A stretch of 35,588 bases of DNA from Mycobacterium sp. shizuoka-1 (GCF_002723835.1 NZ_BEWG01000112.1:12853-48440), one strand, 5' to 3'; counted from the stretch's first letter, positions 1 through 10,334 are shown. The notes: generated by a model not told the origin, from the letters alone. Numbers and translations are program-made.

Positions 1-945
1 GTCCAGGCGCTCCCCGTCGGCCACCGCGAGCTGCCACTCCACGAGATCCAGTCCGGTGGTCAACTCCGTGACCGGATGCTCGACCTGAAGGCGAGTGTTC
101 ATCTCCAGGAAGTAGAACTGCCCGTCATCGTCGGCGAGGAACTCCACGGTGCCCGCCCCGGTATAGCCGATCGCCTCGGCTGCCAGCCGTGCGGCCTCAA
201 AGAGCTTCTCCCGCATGCCGGTAACGCGTTCGACCAACGGTGAGGGCGCCTCTTCGATGATCTTCTGATGCCGGCGTTGAATAGAGCACTCGCGCTCGCC
301 GACCGCCCACACTGTGCCGTGTTCGTCGGCCAGCACCTGGACCTCGACATGGTGGCCGGTGGGCAGGTAGCGCTCGCAGAACACCGTGGGATCGCCGAAC
401 GCCGACTGGGCCTCCCGACGCGCAGCCTGTACCTGATCGGCCAGCTCCGAGAGTTCGGTCACCACCCGCATGCCGCGGCCACCGCCGCCGGCAGACGCTT
501 TCACCAGCACCGGAAGCTGTTCGGTGGTGACGGTGTCGGGGTCGAGTTCGCCGAGCACGGGAACCCCGGCGGCGGCCATCATCTTCTTGGCCTCGATCTT
601 GGAGCCCATCGCGGCCACCGCGGCCACCGGCGGCCCGATCCAGCGCAGCCCGGCGTCGAGCACCGCCTTGGCGAAATCGGGGTTTTCCGAGAGGAACCCG
701 TAGCCGGGGTGGATGGCGTCGGCGCCGGCGGACCGGGCTGCGGCGAGCAGCGCCGCGATGTCGAGGTATCCGCGCACGCCGTCGAGCCGCACCCGGGCAT
801 CGGCCTCGGCGACGTGCGGTGACTGGGCGTCGGGATCGGTGTAGACGGCCACTGTGCCGATTCCCAGCCGGCGACAGGTGGCGAAGACGCGGCGGGCGAT
901 CTCGCCCCGGTTGGCCACGAGGACTGTGGTGATCATTTCGCTCAC
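1..945 (-). CDS. accA2: Acyl-CoA carboxylase alpha subunit, biotin carboxylase part (AccA2-like), 3' end outside window
   Basis: This is the N-terminal 315 residues of a biotin-dependent acyl-CoA carboxylase alpha chain; the gene runs off the left edge, so the biotinyl-carrier domain is not seen. The family carboxylates biotin with ATP and bicarbonate. Visible marks are the N-terminal VANRGEIARR segment, IHPGYGFLSEN, the glycine-rich ATP-grasp loop KASAGGGGRGMR and the EMNTRLQVEHPVTE block. The start is taken as the GTG at 945, which overlaps the accD2 stop codon (GTGA); an in-frame ATG lies at 936. Order and content match M. tuberculosis Rv0973c. Together with the neighbouring carboxyltransferase it should form a methylcrotonyl-CoA- or geranyl-CoA-type carboxylase; the exact substrate is inferred only from the neighbours. 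Confidence 0.93.
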   Translation of the reverse strand, partial: MSEMITTVLVANRGEIARRVFATCRRLGIGTVAVYTDPDAQSPHVAEADARVRLDGVRGYLDIAALLAAARSAGADAIHPGYGFLSENPDFAKAVLDAGLRWIGPPVAAVAAMGSKIEAKKMMAAAGVPVLGELDPDTVTTEQLPVLVKASAGGGGRGMRVVTELSELADQVQAARREAQSAFGDPTVFCERYLPTGHHVEVQVLADEHGTVWAVGERECSIQRRHQKIIEEAPSPLVERVTGMREKLFEAARLAAEAIGYTGAGTVEFLADDDGQFYFLEMNTRLQVEHPVTELTTGLDLVEWQLAVADGERLD

Positions 946-2537
946 ATCCGGAAGACGCCGAAGTTCGACGTCCCCTCGATCGGGGCATTGGCTATGGCGG
1001 ACAGGCACATTCCCAGCACGGTGCGGGTGTCGCGGGGGTCGATCACCCCGTCGTCGTAAAGCCGGCCGGACAAGAACATGGGCAGCGACTCGGCTTCGAT
1101 CTGTGCCTCGACGGCAGCGCGCAGCGCCGCGTCGGCCTGTTCGTCCACGACGCCGCCGCGGGCTTCGGTGGCCGCGCGGTTGACGATCGACAGCACGCCG
1201 GCCAACTGTGCACCGCCCATCACCGCGGACTTCGCACTGGGCCAGGCGAAGAGGAATCGGGGATCGTAGGCGCGTCCGCACATCCCGTAGTGTCCGGCGC
1301 CGTAGGAGGCGCCGATCAACAGGGAGATGTGCGGGACCCGCGAGTTGGAGACGGCGTTGATCATCATCGAGCCGTGCTTGACCATCCCACCTTCCTCGTA
1401 GGCCTTACCCACCATGTAGCCGGTCGTGTTGTGCAGGAACAACAGTGGAGTGTTCGACCGGTTGGCCAGCTGGATGAACTGGGTCGCCTTCTGGGACTCC
1501 TCGCTGAACAGCACGCCGCGGGCGTTGGCCAGGATGCCCAGCGGGTAGCCGTGCAGCGTCGCCCAGCCCGTCACCAGTGAGGACCCGTACATCGCCTTGA
1601 ACTCGTCGAAGTCGGAACCGTCGACGATGCGGGCGATCACCTCACGGGGATCGAACGGGATCCGAAGATCGGCCGACACGATGCCCAGCAGCTCGTCGGG
1701 GTCGGCGAGCGGCGGGGTGACCGGGCGCGGTGCGGGTCCGTGCTTGGCCCAGTTCAGCCGGGCCACGATGCGCCGGCCGATCCGGAGCGCGTCGAGCTCG
1801 TCGACGGCGAAGTAATCGGCCAAACCCGAAACCCTGGCGTGCATTTCGGCCCCACCCAGGGACTCGTCGTCGGCTTCCTCGCCGGTGGCCATCTTCACCA
1901 GCGGGGGACCGGCCAGAAAGACCTTCGACCGTTCCTTGATCATCACCACGTGATCCGACATGCCCGGAATGTATGCGCCACCGGCGGTGGAGTTGCCGAA
2001 CACCAGCGCGATTGTCGGGATACCCGCCGCGGACAGCCGGGTCAGGTCACGGAACATCTGCCCGCCCGGGATGAAGATCTCTTTCTGGGTGGGCAGGTCG
2101 GCACCGCCGGACTCGACCAGTGAGATCACCGGCAACCGGTTCTCGAAGGCAACCTGATTGGCCCGCAGGATCTTCTTCAGTGTCCACGGGTTACTGGTGC
2201 CGCCCTTGACCGTGGGGTCGTTCGCGATCAGAAGGCACTCCACACCCTCCACCACACCGATACCGGTGACCAGGCTGGCGCCTACCTGGAAGTCGCTGCC
2301 GTAGGCGGCCAGCGGGCACAGTTCCAGAAACGGCGAGTCCGGGTCGACCAGAAGCTCGATCCGCTCGCGGGCGGTGAGTTTGCCCCGGTTGTGGTGGCGG
2401 TCGACGTATTTGGGCCCGCCGCCGGCCAAGGCCTTGGCCAGCTCACCGTCGATCTCGGCGAGCTTGGCGGTCATCGCCTCGGCTGCCGCGACATAGGTCG
2501 GTGCCGTCGGGTCGATGGTGCTCGTGAGCCGGGTCAT
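942..2537 (-). CDS. accD2: Acyl-CoA carboxylase beta subunit (carboxyltransferase, AccD2-like)
   Basis: This is a complete 531-residue carboxyltransferase beta chain. It transfers the carboxyl group from carboxybiotin to an acyl-CoA. Crotonase-fold carboxyltransferase signatures are present: the RGKLTARERIELL segment near residue 50, the FGNSTAGGAYIPGMSDH oxyanion-hole region, and FLHNTTGYMVG followed by GASYGAGHYGMCGRAYDP in the C-terminal half. These are typical of the methylcrotonyl/geranyl-CoA carboxylase branch rather than propionyl-CoA carboxylase. The start is the ATG at 2537, giving MTRLTSTIDP; it shares an ATGA overlap with the fadE13 stop, and the open frame further upstream is only a shadow of fadE13. 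The 4-bp overlaps on both sides imply one translationally coupled operon. The match is M. tuberculosis Rv0974c. Confidence 0.95.
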   Translation of the reverse strand: MTRLTSTIDPTAPTYVAAAEAMTAKLAEIDGELAKALAGGGPKYVDRHHNRGKLTARERIELLVDPDSPFLELCPLAAYGSDFQVGASLVTGIGVVEGVECLLIANDPTVKGGTSNPWTLKKILRANQVAFENRLPVISLVESGGADLPTQKEIFIPGGQMFRDLTRLSAAGIPTIALVFGNSTAGGAYIPGMSDHVVMIKERSKVFLAGPPLVKMATGEEADDESLGGAEMHARVSGLADYFAVDELDALRIGRRIVARLNWAKHGPAPRPVTPPLADPDELLGIVSADLRIPFDPREVIARIVDGSDFDEFKAMYGSSLVTGWATLHGYPLGILANARGVLFSEESQKATQFIQLANRSNTPLLFLHNTTGYMVGKAYEEGGMVKHGSMMINAVSNSRVPHISLLIGASYGAGHYGMCGRAYDPRFLFAWPSAKSAVMGGAQLAGVLSIVNRAATEARGGVVDEQADAALRAAVEAQIEAESLPMFLSGRLYDDGVIDPRDTRTVLGMCLSAIANAPIEGTSNFGVFRM

Positions 2538-3687
2538 GCCTGGTATCCAAGTGCCTTGGCGGCCAGTCCGGTGAGAATTTCGGTGGTTCCGCCGCCGATG
2601 CCCAGGATTCGCATGTCCCGGTATTGGCGTTCGACCTCGCACTCGGTCATGTAGCCCATCCCTCCGAACAACTGAACAGCCTGGTGTGCCACCCATTCGC
2701 CGGCTTCCACCGCGGTGTTCTTGGCGAAGCACACCTGCGCGATCAGATTCGTCTCGCCCGCCATCTGCCGTTCCACGACATTGCGTGAGTACACCCGGGC
2801 CACGTCGATGCGGCGGGCCATCTCGGCCAGCGTGTTCTGCACCGACTGCCGGGCGATCAACGGACGGCCGAACGTCTCGCGGTCGCGGCACCACTGCACC
2901 GTCAAGTCCAGGCACCGCTGTGCCGATGAATAGGCCTGCGCAGCAAGGCCGATCCGTTCGGAGACGAAGGCTGCCGCGATCTGGGTGAAACCGGAGTTCT
3001 CGGTGCCGACGAGATTGGCCACCGGAACCCGCGCCTCGGTGTAAGACAGCTCGGCGGTGTCCGAGGACCGCCAACCCATCTTGTCCAGCCTGCGGGTGAC
3101 GTCAAAGCCCGGGGTGCCCTTCTCCACGACGAGCAGCGAAACCCCCGCCGCCCCTGGCAGTTCGGCACCGCCGGTGCGCACCGCGGTCACGACGTAGTCG
3201 GCGCGCACGCCCGAGGTGATGTAGGTCTTGGCGCCGTCGACGATGTAGGAGTCGCCGTCGCGGGTGGCCGTCGTCCGCAGATGGCCGACGTCCGAGCCGC
3301 CACCTGGCTCGGTGATGGCCAACGATCCGATCAGCTCACCGCGAAGGGTGGGCCGCACGAACGTCTCGATCAGCCGTTCGTCGCCGCTGGCCACCATGTG
3401 GGGCACCGCGATGCCGCAGGTGAACAGCGAGGCGAAAACCCCACCGGGAGTGCCGGCTTCGTGCAGCTCCTCGCAGATGACCACTGAGTCCGCGGCATCA
3501 CCGCCCCCGCCGCCCACCGATTCGGGCAGGTCGGCGCCCAGCAGCCCGGCCGCCGCGGCCCGCCGGTGCAGGTCGCGCGGCAGTTCGCCGGCGCGCTCCC
3601 ACTCCTGGATATGGGGCAGGATCTCGCGTTCGGCGAAGCTGCGTACGGTCGCGCGCAGCTGTCGGCGTTCAGCGGTGTTCCAGACGG

Positions 3688-3691
<4 letters not shown>
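2534..3691 (-). CDS. fadE13: Acyl-CoA dehydrogenase (FadE13-like)
   Basis: This 385-residue flavin acyl-CoA dehydrogenase catalyses alpha-beta dehydrogenation of an acyl-CoA. It shows the usual three-part layout: a helical N-terminal domain (AERRQLRATVRSFAERE), a beta domain with the FAD-binding stretch SLAITEPGGGSDVGHLRT, and a C-terminal helical domain with YSSAQRCLDLTVQW, QLFGGMGYMTECEVERQYRD and the terminal GGGTTEIL motif. The start is the GTG at 3691, overlapping the upstream stop as GTGA. The longer open frame reaching upstream of 3691 runs through the neighbouring gene and is not believed. Set between a carboxyltransferase and an AtuA-like gene, it would supply the unsaturated CoA substrate for the carboxylase, as AtuD or LiuA does elsewhere. 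The match is Rv0975c. Confidence 0.93.
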
Positions 3692-5397
<1,706 letters not shown>

Positions 5398-5447
5398 CCC
5401 TTCACTGGCACTGGATCCGGGGTCGCTCCGCTCCTGCCCGCCGAACC

Positions 5448-5463
5448 AACCAACCGGTAGGTT
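5448..5463. promoter_or_regulatory. 16-bp near-palindrome, candidate TetR-type operator of the carboxylase operon
   Basis: The sequence AACC-A-ACCGGT-A-GGTT is symmetrical apart from one mismatched pair. It lies 51 bp upstream of the AtuA-like gene start and 54 bp before the rpmF -35 box, in the divergent intergenic region. Its form (ACCGGT core with flanking AACC/GGTT) is typical of TetR-family operators. No regulator gene lies next to it, so the binding protein is unknown. Confidence 0.45.
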
Positions 5464-5516
5464 ACTGGGGACCGCCGGTTCTCCGTCAAGGGGTGAGGTC
5501 ACTCGTCCCGGACGTT

Positions 5517-5546
5517 TTGGAGCCCACGCAGGTGAGCGGCTATCCT
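5517..5546 (+). promoter_or_regulatory. SigA-like promoter for rpmF
   Basis: TTGGAG at 5517-5522 and TATCCT at 5541-5546 are separated by 18 bp. The -10 fits the mycobacterial TANNNT pattern. Predicted transcription start is near 5553, leaving a leader of about 67 nt before the rpmF start codon. Confidence 0.5.
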
Positions 5547-5619
5547 GAAGCGCAACTGTTGGCCGCCGGCACTGAGGAGTCTCCGCGCGGCGCCACCCCT
5601 GATCAAGGAGAAGCACGTC

Positions 5620-5793
5620 ATGGCTGTGCCCAAGCGCAGAATGTCGCGCGCGAACACCCGCAGTCGGCGCGCGCAGTGGAAGGCCGAGGCCACCGGTCTG
5701 GTCACCGTTTCCGTCGGCGGCCGTCAGCACAAGGTTCCGCGCCGGTTGCTCAAGGCGGCTCGCCTCGGACTGATCGATCTCGACAAGCGCTGA
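5620..5793 (+). CDS. rpmF: 50S ribosomal protein L32
   Basis: A 57-residue protein beginning MAVPKRRMSRANTRSRRAQW, which is the invariant L32 N-terminus. It is a structural protein of the large ribosomal subunit. The strong AAGGAGAAG Shine-Dalgarno at 5605-5613 fixes the ATG at 5620. No cysteines are present, so this is the zinc-free form of L32. It sits 81 bp upstream of mprA, the position of rpmF in M. tuberculosis. Confidence 0.96.
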   Translation: MAVPKRRMSRANTRSRRAQWKAEATGLVTVSVGGRQHKVPRRLLKAARLGLIDLDKR

Positions 5794-5834
5794 CGCGTTC
5801 ACCTGCCGCGAATTGCCTGCTCGCGCGGCGTGCC

Positions 5835-5852
5835 TCTCAGGGCAATCTCAGG
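5835..5852 (+). promoter_or_regulatory. Putative MprA box upstream of mprA
   Basis: Two direct copies of TCTCAGG (5835-5841 and 5846-5852) are spaced 11 bp start to start, one helical turn. MprA is known to bind loosely conserved direct repeats in its own promoter. The site lies 22 bp before the mprA start codon. The same motif with identical phasing recurs before pepD. Confidence 0.6.
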
Positions 5853-5874
5853 CGTTGGGTTGAGACTGGTTGCT

Positions 5875-6561
5875 GTGCGAATTCTTGTCGTTGATGATGA
5901 TCGCGCTGTGCGCGAGTCGCTGCGCCGGTCCCTCTCGTTCAACGGGTACTCCGTTGACCTGGCGCAGGATGGCGTAGAGGCCCTCGATGCGATCGCCAAC
6001 GACCGGCCCGATGCCCTGGTGCTGGACGTGATGATGCCCCGGCTGGACGGGCTCGAGGTCTGCCGGCAACTGCGCAGCACCGGTGACGATCTGCCCATCC
6101 TGGTCCTGACCGCACGGGACTCGGTGTCCGAGCGGGTGGCCGGTCTGGACGCCGGCGCCGACGACTACTTGCCCAAGCCGTTCGCCCTCGAAGAGTTGCT
6201 GGCGCGGATGCGCGCGCTGCTGCGGCGCACCAGCCCCGACGAGCAATCCGATTCGGCGGTGATGTCGTTCGGCGATCTCACGTTGGACCCGGTCACTCGC
6301 GAGGTGCACCGGGGTAAGCGCGCCATCAGCCTGACCCGCACCGAGTTCGCCCTGCTGGAGATGCTCATCGCGAATCCGCGGCGGGTGCTCACCCGCAGCC
6401 GCATCCTGGAAGAGGTATGGGGTTTCGACTTTCCGACATCCGGTAACGCACTGGAGGTCTACGTCGGTTATCTCCGTAGGAAAACCGAAGCAGAAGGAGA
6501 ACCGCGGCTGATCCACACCGTTCGGGGTGTGGGTTATGTGCTGCGTGAGACACCGCCCTGA
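5875..6561 (+). CDS. mprA: Response regulator MprA (OmpR/PhoB family)
   Basis: A 228-residue response regulator of the MprAB envelope-stress system. The receiver domain (about residues 1-120) starts MRILVVDDDRAVRES and has the phospho-acceptor Asp51 in ALVLDVMMPRLDG and the conserved lysine in DYLPKPFALEELL. The winged-helix DNA-binding domain (about 130-228) contains LTRTEFALLEMLIANP and ends HTVRGVGYVLRETPP. It is nearly identical to M. tuberculosis Rv0981 from memory. The start is the GTG at 5875, which matches the family start; the open frame extends upstream through the regulatory repeats and is not used. Its stop overlaps the mprB start (TGATG). Autoregulation is likely through the direct repeats just upstream. 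Confidence 0.96.
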   Translation: MRILVVDDDRAVRESLRRSLSFNGYSVDLAQDGVEALDAIANDRPDALVLDVMMPRLDGLEVCRQLRSTGDDLPILVLTARDSVSERVAGLDAGADDYLPKPFALEELLARMRALLRRTSPDEQSDSAVMSFGDLTLDPVTREVHRGKRAISLTRTEFALLEMLIANPRRVLTRSRILEEVWGFDFPTSGNALEVYVGYLRRKTEAEGEPRLIHTVRGVGYVLRETPP

Positions 6562-8105
6562 TGGCACGCCTGAGGCGGCGCGCGCGGGCTTCGCGGGCGC
6601 CTGACGAATCGACGACATCGCTGTCCCTGCGATGGCGGGTGATGTTGCTGGCCATGTCGATGGTGGCGATGGTCGTCGTGCTGATGGCGGTCGCGGTGTA
6701 CGCCGTGGTGTCCGCCGCGCTCTACACCGACATCGACAATCAGCTGCAGAGTCGGGCGGGCTTGCTGATCGCCAGCGGGTCGCTGGCAGCCGATCCCGGC
6801 AAGGCAATCGAGGGCACCGCCTACTCCGACGTGAATGCGATGCTGGTCAACCCGGGCCGGTCGATCTACACCGCGAACCAGCAGGGCCAACGGTTGCCGA
6901 TCGGCGAGCCGGAGAAATCCGTGATCGGTGGCGAGCTACTGATGTCGCGCCGGACGGTGGCCAACCAGCGGGTGCTGGCGGTGCATCTGCCCAACGGCAG
7001 TTCGCTGCTGATCTCGAAGAGCCTGGCGCCGACCAACGCGGTGATGACCAAGCTCAAATGGGTGCTGTTGGCGGTGGGCGGCATCGGCGTGGTGGTGGCC
7101 GCGATCGCCGGCGGGATGGTGGCCCGAACCGGGCTGAGGCCGGTGGCGAGATTGACCGAGGCCGCCGAGCGGGTTGCTCGCACTGACGATCTGCGGCCCA
7201 TTCCGGTGTTCGGCAGTGACGAATTGGCTCGGCTCACCGAAACGTTCAACACGATGCTGCGGGCCTTGGCCGAGTCGCGGGAGCGCCAAGCCCGCCTGGT
7301 GGCCGACGCGGGCCACGAGCTGCGCACGCCGCTGACATCGCTGCGCACCAACGTCGAGCTGCTGATGGCCTCGATGCAACCCGGCGCGCCGAGGCTGCCG
7401 GAGGGCGAGATGGCCGATCTGCGAACGGATGTGATTGCGCAGATCGAGGAATTGTCCACTCTGGTGGGCGATCTGGTGGACCTTACGCGGGAGGATGCCG
7501 GCGGGGTGGTCCACGAAGCCGTCGATCTGAGCGACGTCGTCGAGCGCAGCCTGGAACGAGCGCGCAGACGCCGCAACGACGTTCAGTTCGACGTCGACGT
7601 CATCGGATGGCAGGTCTACGGTGATCCCGCCGGGCTGTCGCGGGCGGTGGTGAACCTGCTGGACAACGCCGCCAAATGGAGCCCGTCGGGGGCCCACGTC
7701 GGGGTCCGGTTGCGTCAGGTCGACGCCGCCCACGCCGAGCTCGTGGTGTCCGACCACGGACCGGGAATCCCGCCTGCCGAGCGCGGTCTGGTGTTCGAGC
7801 GGTTCTACCGCTCGGCGTCGGCGCGGGCCATGCCTGGATCGGGCCTCGGACTCGCGATCGTCAAACAGGTTGTCGTCAAGCACGGCGGGATGATCCGCAT
7901 CGGCGACACGGTGCCCGGGGGCCAACCACCGGGCACGGCGTTCTATGTGCTGTTGCCCGGCCTGCCGATCACCGCGGCAATGTATCCGGAGCCTTCAGCT
8001 GAGAGCGAAATCACCGGTACAAACGCCGAGAGCAACGGTGATCGAGGGTCGCTCCAGCAAAAACCGCCGACCGTACCGAGTGTTATCTCAGTCGATTCTC
8101 AGTAG
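6561..8105 (+). CDS. mprB: Sensor histidine kinase MprB
   Basis: A 514-residue membrane histidine kinase partnering MprA. It has a basic cytoplasmic N-terminus, TM1 at about 27-52, an extracytoplasmic sensor domain, TM2 at about 166-187 and a HAMP domain beginning with the GLRPVARLTEAAERVA segment. The phospho-accepting His252 lies in the motif HELRTPL. The ATPase domain carries the N box (NLLDNAAKWS), the G1 box (DHGPGIP) and the G2 box (GSGLGLAIVKQ). All catalytic motifs are intact. The ATG at 6561 overlaps the mprA stop by one base. In M. tuberculosis the kinase responds to envelope stress and interacts with DnaK; that is family knowledge, not visible here. The last codons overlap the MprA box of pepD. 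Confidence 0.96.
   Translation: MARLRRRARASRAPDESTTSLSLRWRVMLLAMSMVAMVVVLMAVAVYAVVSAALYTDIDNQLQSRAGLLIASGSLAADPGKAIEGTAYSDVNAMLVNPGRSIYTANQQGQRLPIGEPEKSVIGGELLMSRRTVANQRVLAVHLPNGSSLLISKSLAPTNAVMTKLKWVLLAVGGIGVVVAAIAGGMVARTGLRPVARLTEAAERVARTDDLRPIPVFGSDELARLTETFNTMLRALAESRERQARLVADAGHELRTPLTSLRTNVELLMASMQPGAPRLPEGEMADLRTDVIAQIEELSTLVGDLVDLTREDAGGVVHEAVDLSDVVERSLERARRRRNDVQFDVDVIGWQVYGDPAGLSRAVVNLLDNAAKWSPSGAHVGVRLRQVDAAHAELVVSDHGPGIPPAERGLVFERFYRSASARAMPGSGLGLAIVKQVVVKHGGMIRIGDTVPGGQPPGTAFYVLLPGLPITAAMYPEPSAESEITGTNAESNGDRGSLQQKPPTVPSVISVDSQ
8086..8103 (+). promoter_or_regulatory. Putative MprA box upstream of pepD
   Basis: Two exact copies of TCTCAGT (8086-8092 and 8097-8103) are spaced 11 bp start to start, overlapping the final codons of mprB and 67 bp before the pepD start codon. 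The arrangement matches the repeat pair before mprA. pepD is a known MprA target in M. tuberculosis. Confidence 0.6.
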
Positions 8106-8169
8106 TGCAAGGCAAGCTTGAGCCAACACATTTTGTGCATCTCGTGGAGAGAAAGAGCGACCTGACGAC

Positions 8170-9603
8170 ATGACCGACCACTCGAGGTACTCGCAGCCGC
8201 AGCAGCCCGGCCCAGCCGGGCCGAATCAGCATGCGGCACCGGGGTATTCGCAGCCCCCGCGGACGGCCGGTTATCAGCAACCCTACGACTGGCGCTACGC
8301 CACCCAGCAGCAACCGCCTGCCTATCGTCAGCCTTACGATCCGTATCAGGTTGCGCGACAAGGACATCCGCCGACTTCTCCGGTTATGCCGCCGCTGCCG
8401 CCGCGCAAGCGCTCAAGGGTGGCGGCGCTGACCGCAGGAGCGTTGGCCATCGCCGCGGTGTCGGCGGGCGTCGGCGGCACGGTGGTGCTGCTGGCCCACC
8501 CGGACCGCCAACCGGTCGGCTCGGTGTTGCAGGGTGGCCCCAACGGGGTGTCCAACGTCCCGGCCGCCAATCTGCCGGTGGGTTCGGTCGAACAGGTGGC
8601 GGCCAAGGTCGTCCCCAGTGTGGTCAAGCTCGAAACCGAGTTCGGGCGTCAGTCCGAGGAGGGCTCGGGCATCATCTTGTCCTCCGACGGGCTGATCCTG
8701 ACCAACAACCACGTCGTCGCCGCGGCCAAGGGCGGCGGTCCGGCGCCGGCGGCCCCACCCTCGATCCCCGGTTTGCCGCCGTTGGCGCCGGGCGGCCCGA
8801 GCGGGCCCAGCGGTCCCGGGGATCCGGCCGGCGGCGGGGCACCGACCACCACGGTGACGTTCGCTGACGGGCGCACCGCATCCTTCACCGTGGTCGGAAC
8901 CGATCCGGCCAGCGATATCGCCGTCGTCCGGGCGCAGGGAGTGTCGGGATTGACTCCGATCAGCCTGGGCTCGTCGGCCAACCTGCGGGTCGGCCAGGAC
9001 GTGGTGGCGGTCGGTTCACCGCTGGGTCTGGAAGGCACGGTCACCACCGGGATCGTCAGCGCCCTGAACCGCCCGGTCGCCACCGGCGGTGACGCGAACA
9101 ACCAGAACACCGTGCTGGATGCCATTCAGACCGACGCCGCGATCAATCCGGGGAACTCCGGTGGCGCGCTGGTGAACATGAGCGGTGAGCTGGTCGGGGT
9201 GAACTCGGCGATCGCCACGCTCGGCGGCGATTCCCCCGACGCCCAGAGCGGGTCGATCGGGCTGGGCTTCGCCATTCCGGTGGACCAGGCCAAGCGGATC
9301 GCCGACGAGCTGATCAGCACCGGCACCGCCACTCACGCGTCGCTCGGGGTGCAGGTCAGCAATGACACCACCACGCATGGAGCGAAGATCGTCGACGTGA
9401 CCAAGGGCGGTGCCGCGGCGTCCGCCGGGTTGCCCAGCGGTGTCGTGGTGACCAAGATCAACGACCGCGTGATCGGCAGCGCCGACGCCTTGGTCGCCGC
9501 CGTCCGGTCTCGCGCGCCGGGCGAGAAGGTGACGCTGACCTACACCGATCCTTCCGGCGCCGATCGCACCGTGGAGGTCACGCTCGGCAAGGCCGCCCAG
9601 TGA
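8170..9603 (+). CDS. pepD: HtrA-family serine protease PepD
   Basis: A 477-residue membrane-anchored HtrA/DegP-type protease for envelope protein quality control. The cytoplasmic N-terminus (1-75) is rich in Tyr, Gln and Pro; one TM segment follows at about 80-105. The trypsin-like domain has the triad His181 (TNNHVVA), Asp249 (ASDIAVV) and Ser330 (NPGNSGGAL). A proline/glycine-rich insert lies between His181 and Asp249. One PDZ domain occupies about residues 390-470. It matches M. tuberculosis Rv0983. The start is the ATG at 8170, preceded by a purine-rich GAGAGAAAGAG at moderate distance. It lies directly after mprB and behind an MprA box, so induction by MprAB under envelope stress is expected. 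Confidence 0.95.
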   Translation: MTDHSRYSQPQQPGPAGPNQHAAPGYSQPPRTAGYQQPYDWRYATQQQPPAYRQPYDPYQVARQGHPPTSPVMPPLPPRKRSRVAALTAGALAIAAVSAGVGGTVVLLAHPDRQPVGSVLQGGPNGVSNVPAANLPVGSVEQVAAKVVPSVVKLETEFGRQSEEGSGIILSSDGLILTNNHVVAAAKGGGPAPAAPPSIPGLPPLAPGGPSGPSGPGDPAGGGAPTTTVTFADGRTASFTVVGTDPASDIAVVRAQGVSGLTPISLGSSANLRVGQDVVAVGSPLGLEGTVTTGIVSALNRPVATGGDANNQNTVLDAIQTDAAINPGNSGGALVNMSGELVGVNSAIATLGGDSPDAQSGSIGLGFAIPVDQAKRIADELISTGTATHASLGVQVSNDTTTHGAKIVDVTKGGAAASAGLPSGVVVTKINDRVIGSADALVAAVRSRAPGEKVTLTYTDPSGADRTVEVTLGKAAQ

Positions 9604-9683
9604 TCCGCGTGGTGGGTGACCATCCCATGACTCTGACCAGCACGACTGCCAGGATGTCGGCGCGCGGATATACGGTGACACCC

Positions 9684-10181
9684 ATGGAACAGCCAGGGGA
9701 GCTGGTGGGGCGTGCACTTGTCGTCGTGGTCGACGACCGTACGGCTCACGGCGATGAGGAGGACCACAGCGGACCGTTGGTCACCGAGCTGCTCGCGGAG
9801 GCGGGCTTCGTGGTGGACGGCGTGGTCGTGGTCTCTGCTGACGAGGTCGAGATCCGCAACGCGCTGAACACCGCCGTCATCGGTGGTGTCGACCTGGTGG
9901 TATCGGTGGGTGGCACCGGTGTCACTCCGCGCGATGTCACGCCGGAGGCCACCAGGACCATCCTCGATCGGGAGCTGCTCGGGATCGCCGAGGCGCTGCG
10001 CGCCTCGGGTCTGTCGGCCGGGATCACCGACGCCGGCCTGTCACGCGGGCTGGCCGGGATTTCCGGCAGCACGCTGGTCGTCAACATCGCGGGCTCGCGG
10101 TATGCGGTGCGCGACGGCATGGCGACCCTCAACCCTCTGGCGGCCCATGTCATCGGCCAGCTGTCCAGCCTGGAGATTTAA
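9684..10181 (+). CDS. moaB2: Molybdopterin-binding MogA/MoaB-type protein MoaB2
   Basis: A MoaB/MogA-fold protein that in this family adenylylates molybdopterin for molybdenum cofactor synthesis. Recognised segments are VVVDDRTAHGDEEDHSG near the start, the DLVVSVGGTGVTPRDVTPEAT substrate loop, and the AGISGSTLVVNIAGS region. It matches M. tuberculosis Rv0984. The start is uncertain: the ATG at 9684 gives MEQPGELVG and 165 residues; ATG at 9654 and a GTG at 9600, which overlaps the pepD stop as GTGA, are in frame. A TATACG hexamer lies at 9669-9674, within the longer reading. The gene is probably co-transcribed with mprAB-pepD. Confidence 0.9.
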   Translation: MEQPGELVGRALVVVVDDRTAHGDEEDHSGPLVTELLAEAGFVVDGVVVVSADEVEIRNALNTAVIGGVDLVVSVGGTGVTPRDVTPEATRTILDRELLGIAEALRASGLSAGITDAGLSRGLAGISGSTLVVNIAGSRYAVRDGMATLNPLAAHVIGQLSSLEI

Positions 10182-10202
10182 GCAAGCTCCTCACGGAGCG
10201 TC

Positions 10203-10232
10203 GACGGTCGCCGCCGGTAGCGGCGTACCGTC
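10203..10232 (+). terminator. Strong hairpin after moaB2
   Basis: A 12-bp stem (GACGGTCGCCGC pairing with GCGGCG-ACCGTC, one bulged T) closes a 5-nt loop, starting 21 bp after the moaB2 stop. There is no U-tract, as is usual for mycobacterial terminators. A second smaller hairpin (GCGCGCC / GGCGCGC, 10239-10258) follows. Confidence 0.5.
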
Positions 10233-10334
10233 GGTTAAGCGCGCCGTATCGGGCGCGCAGGGCCTTGTGTTAACAGCCTGTGAACTGCACAAACATCAAG
10301 ATTGTGATCTTTGTCACAATTATCCGGAGATGTG

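Noticed and set aside
197..988. Long Arg/Pro-rich open frames opposite or beside accA2, accD2 and AtuA
   Set aside because: These are shadow frames caused by high G+C; the real genes on the minus strand have clear family motifs.
5475..5619. Possible regulatory RNA or leader in front of rpmF
   Set aside because: Only an ordinary promoter and short leader are visible; no stable conserved fold was evident by eye.
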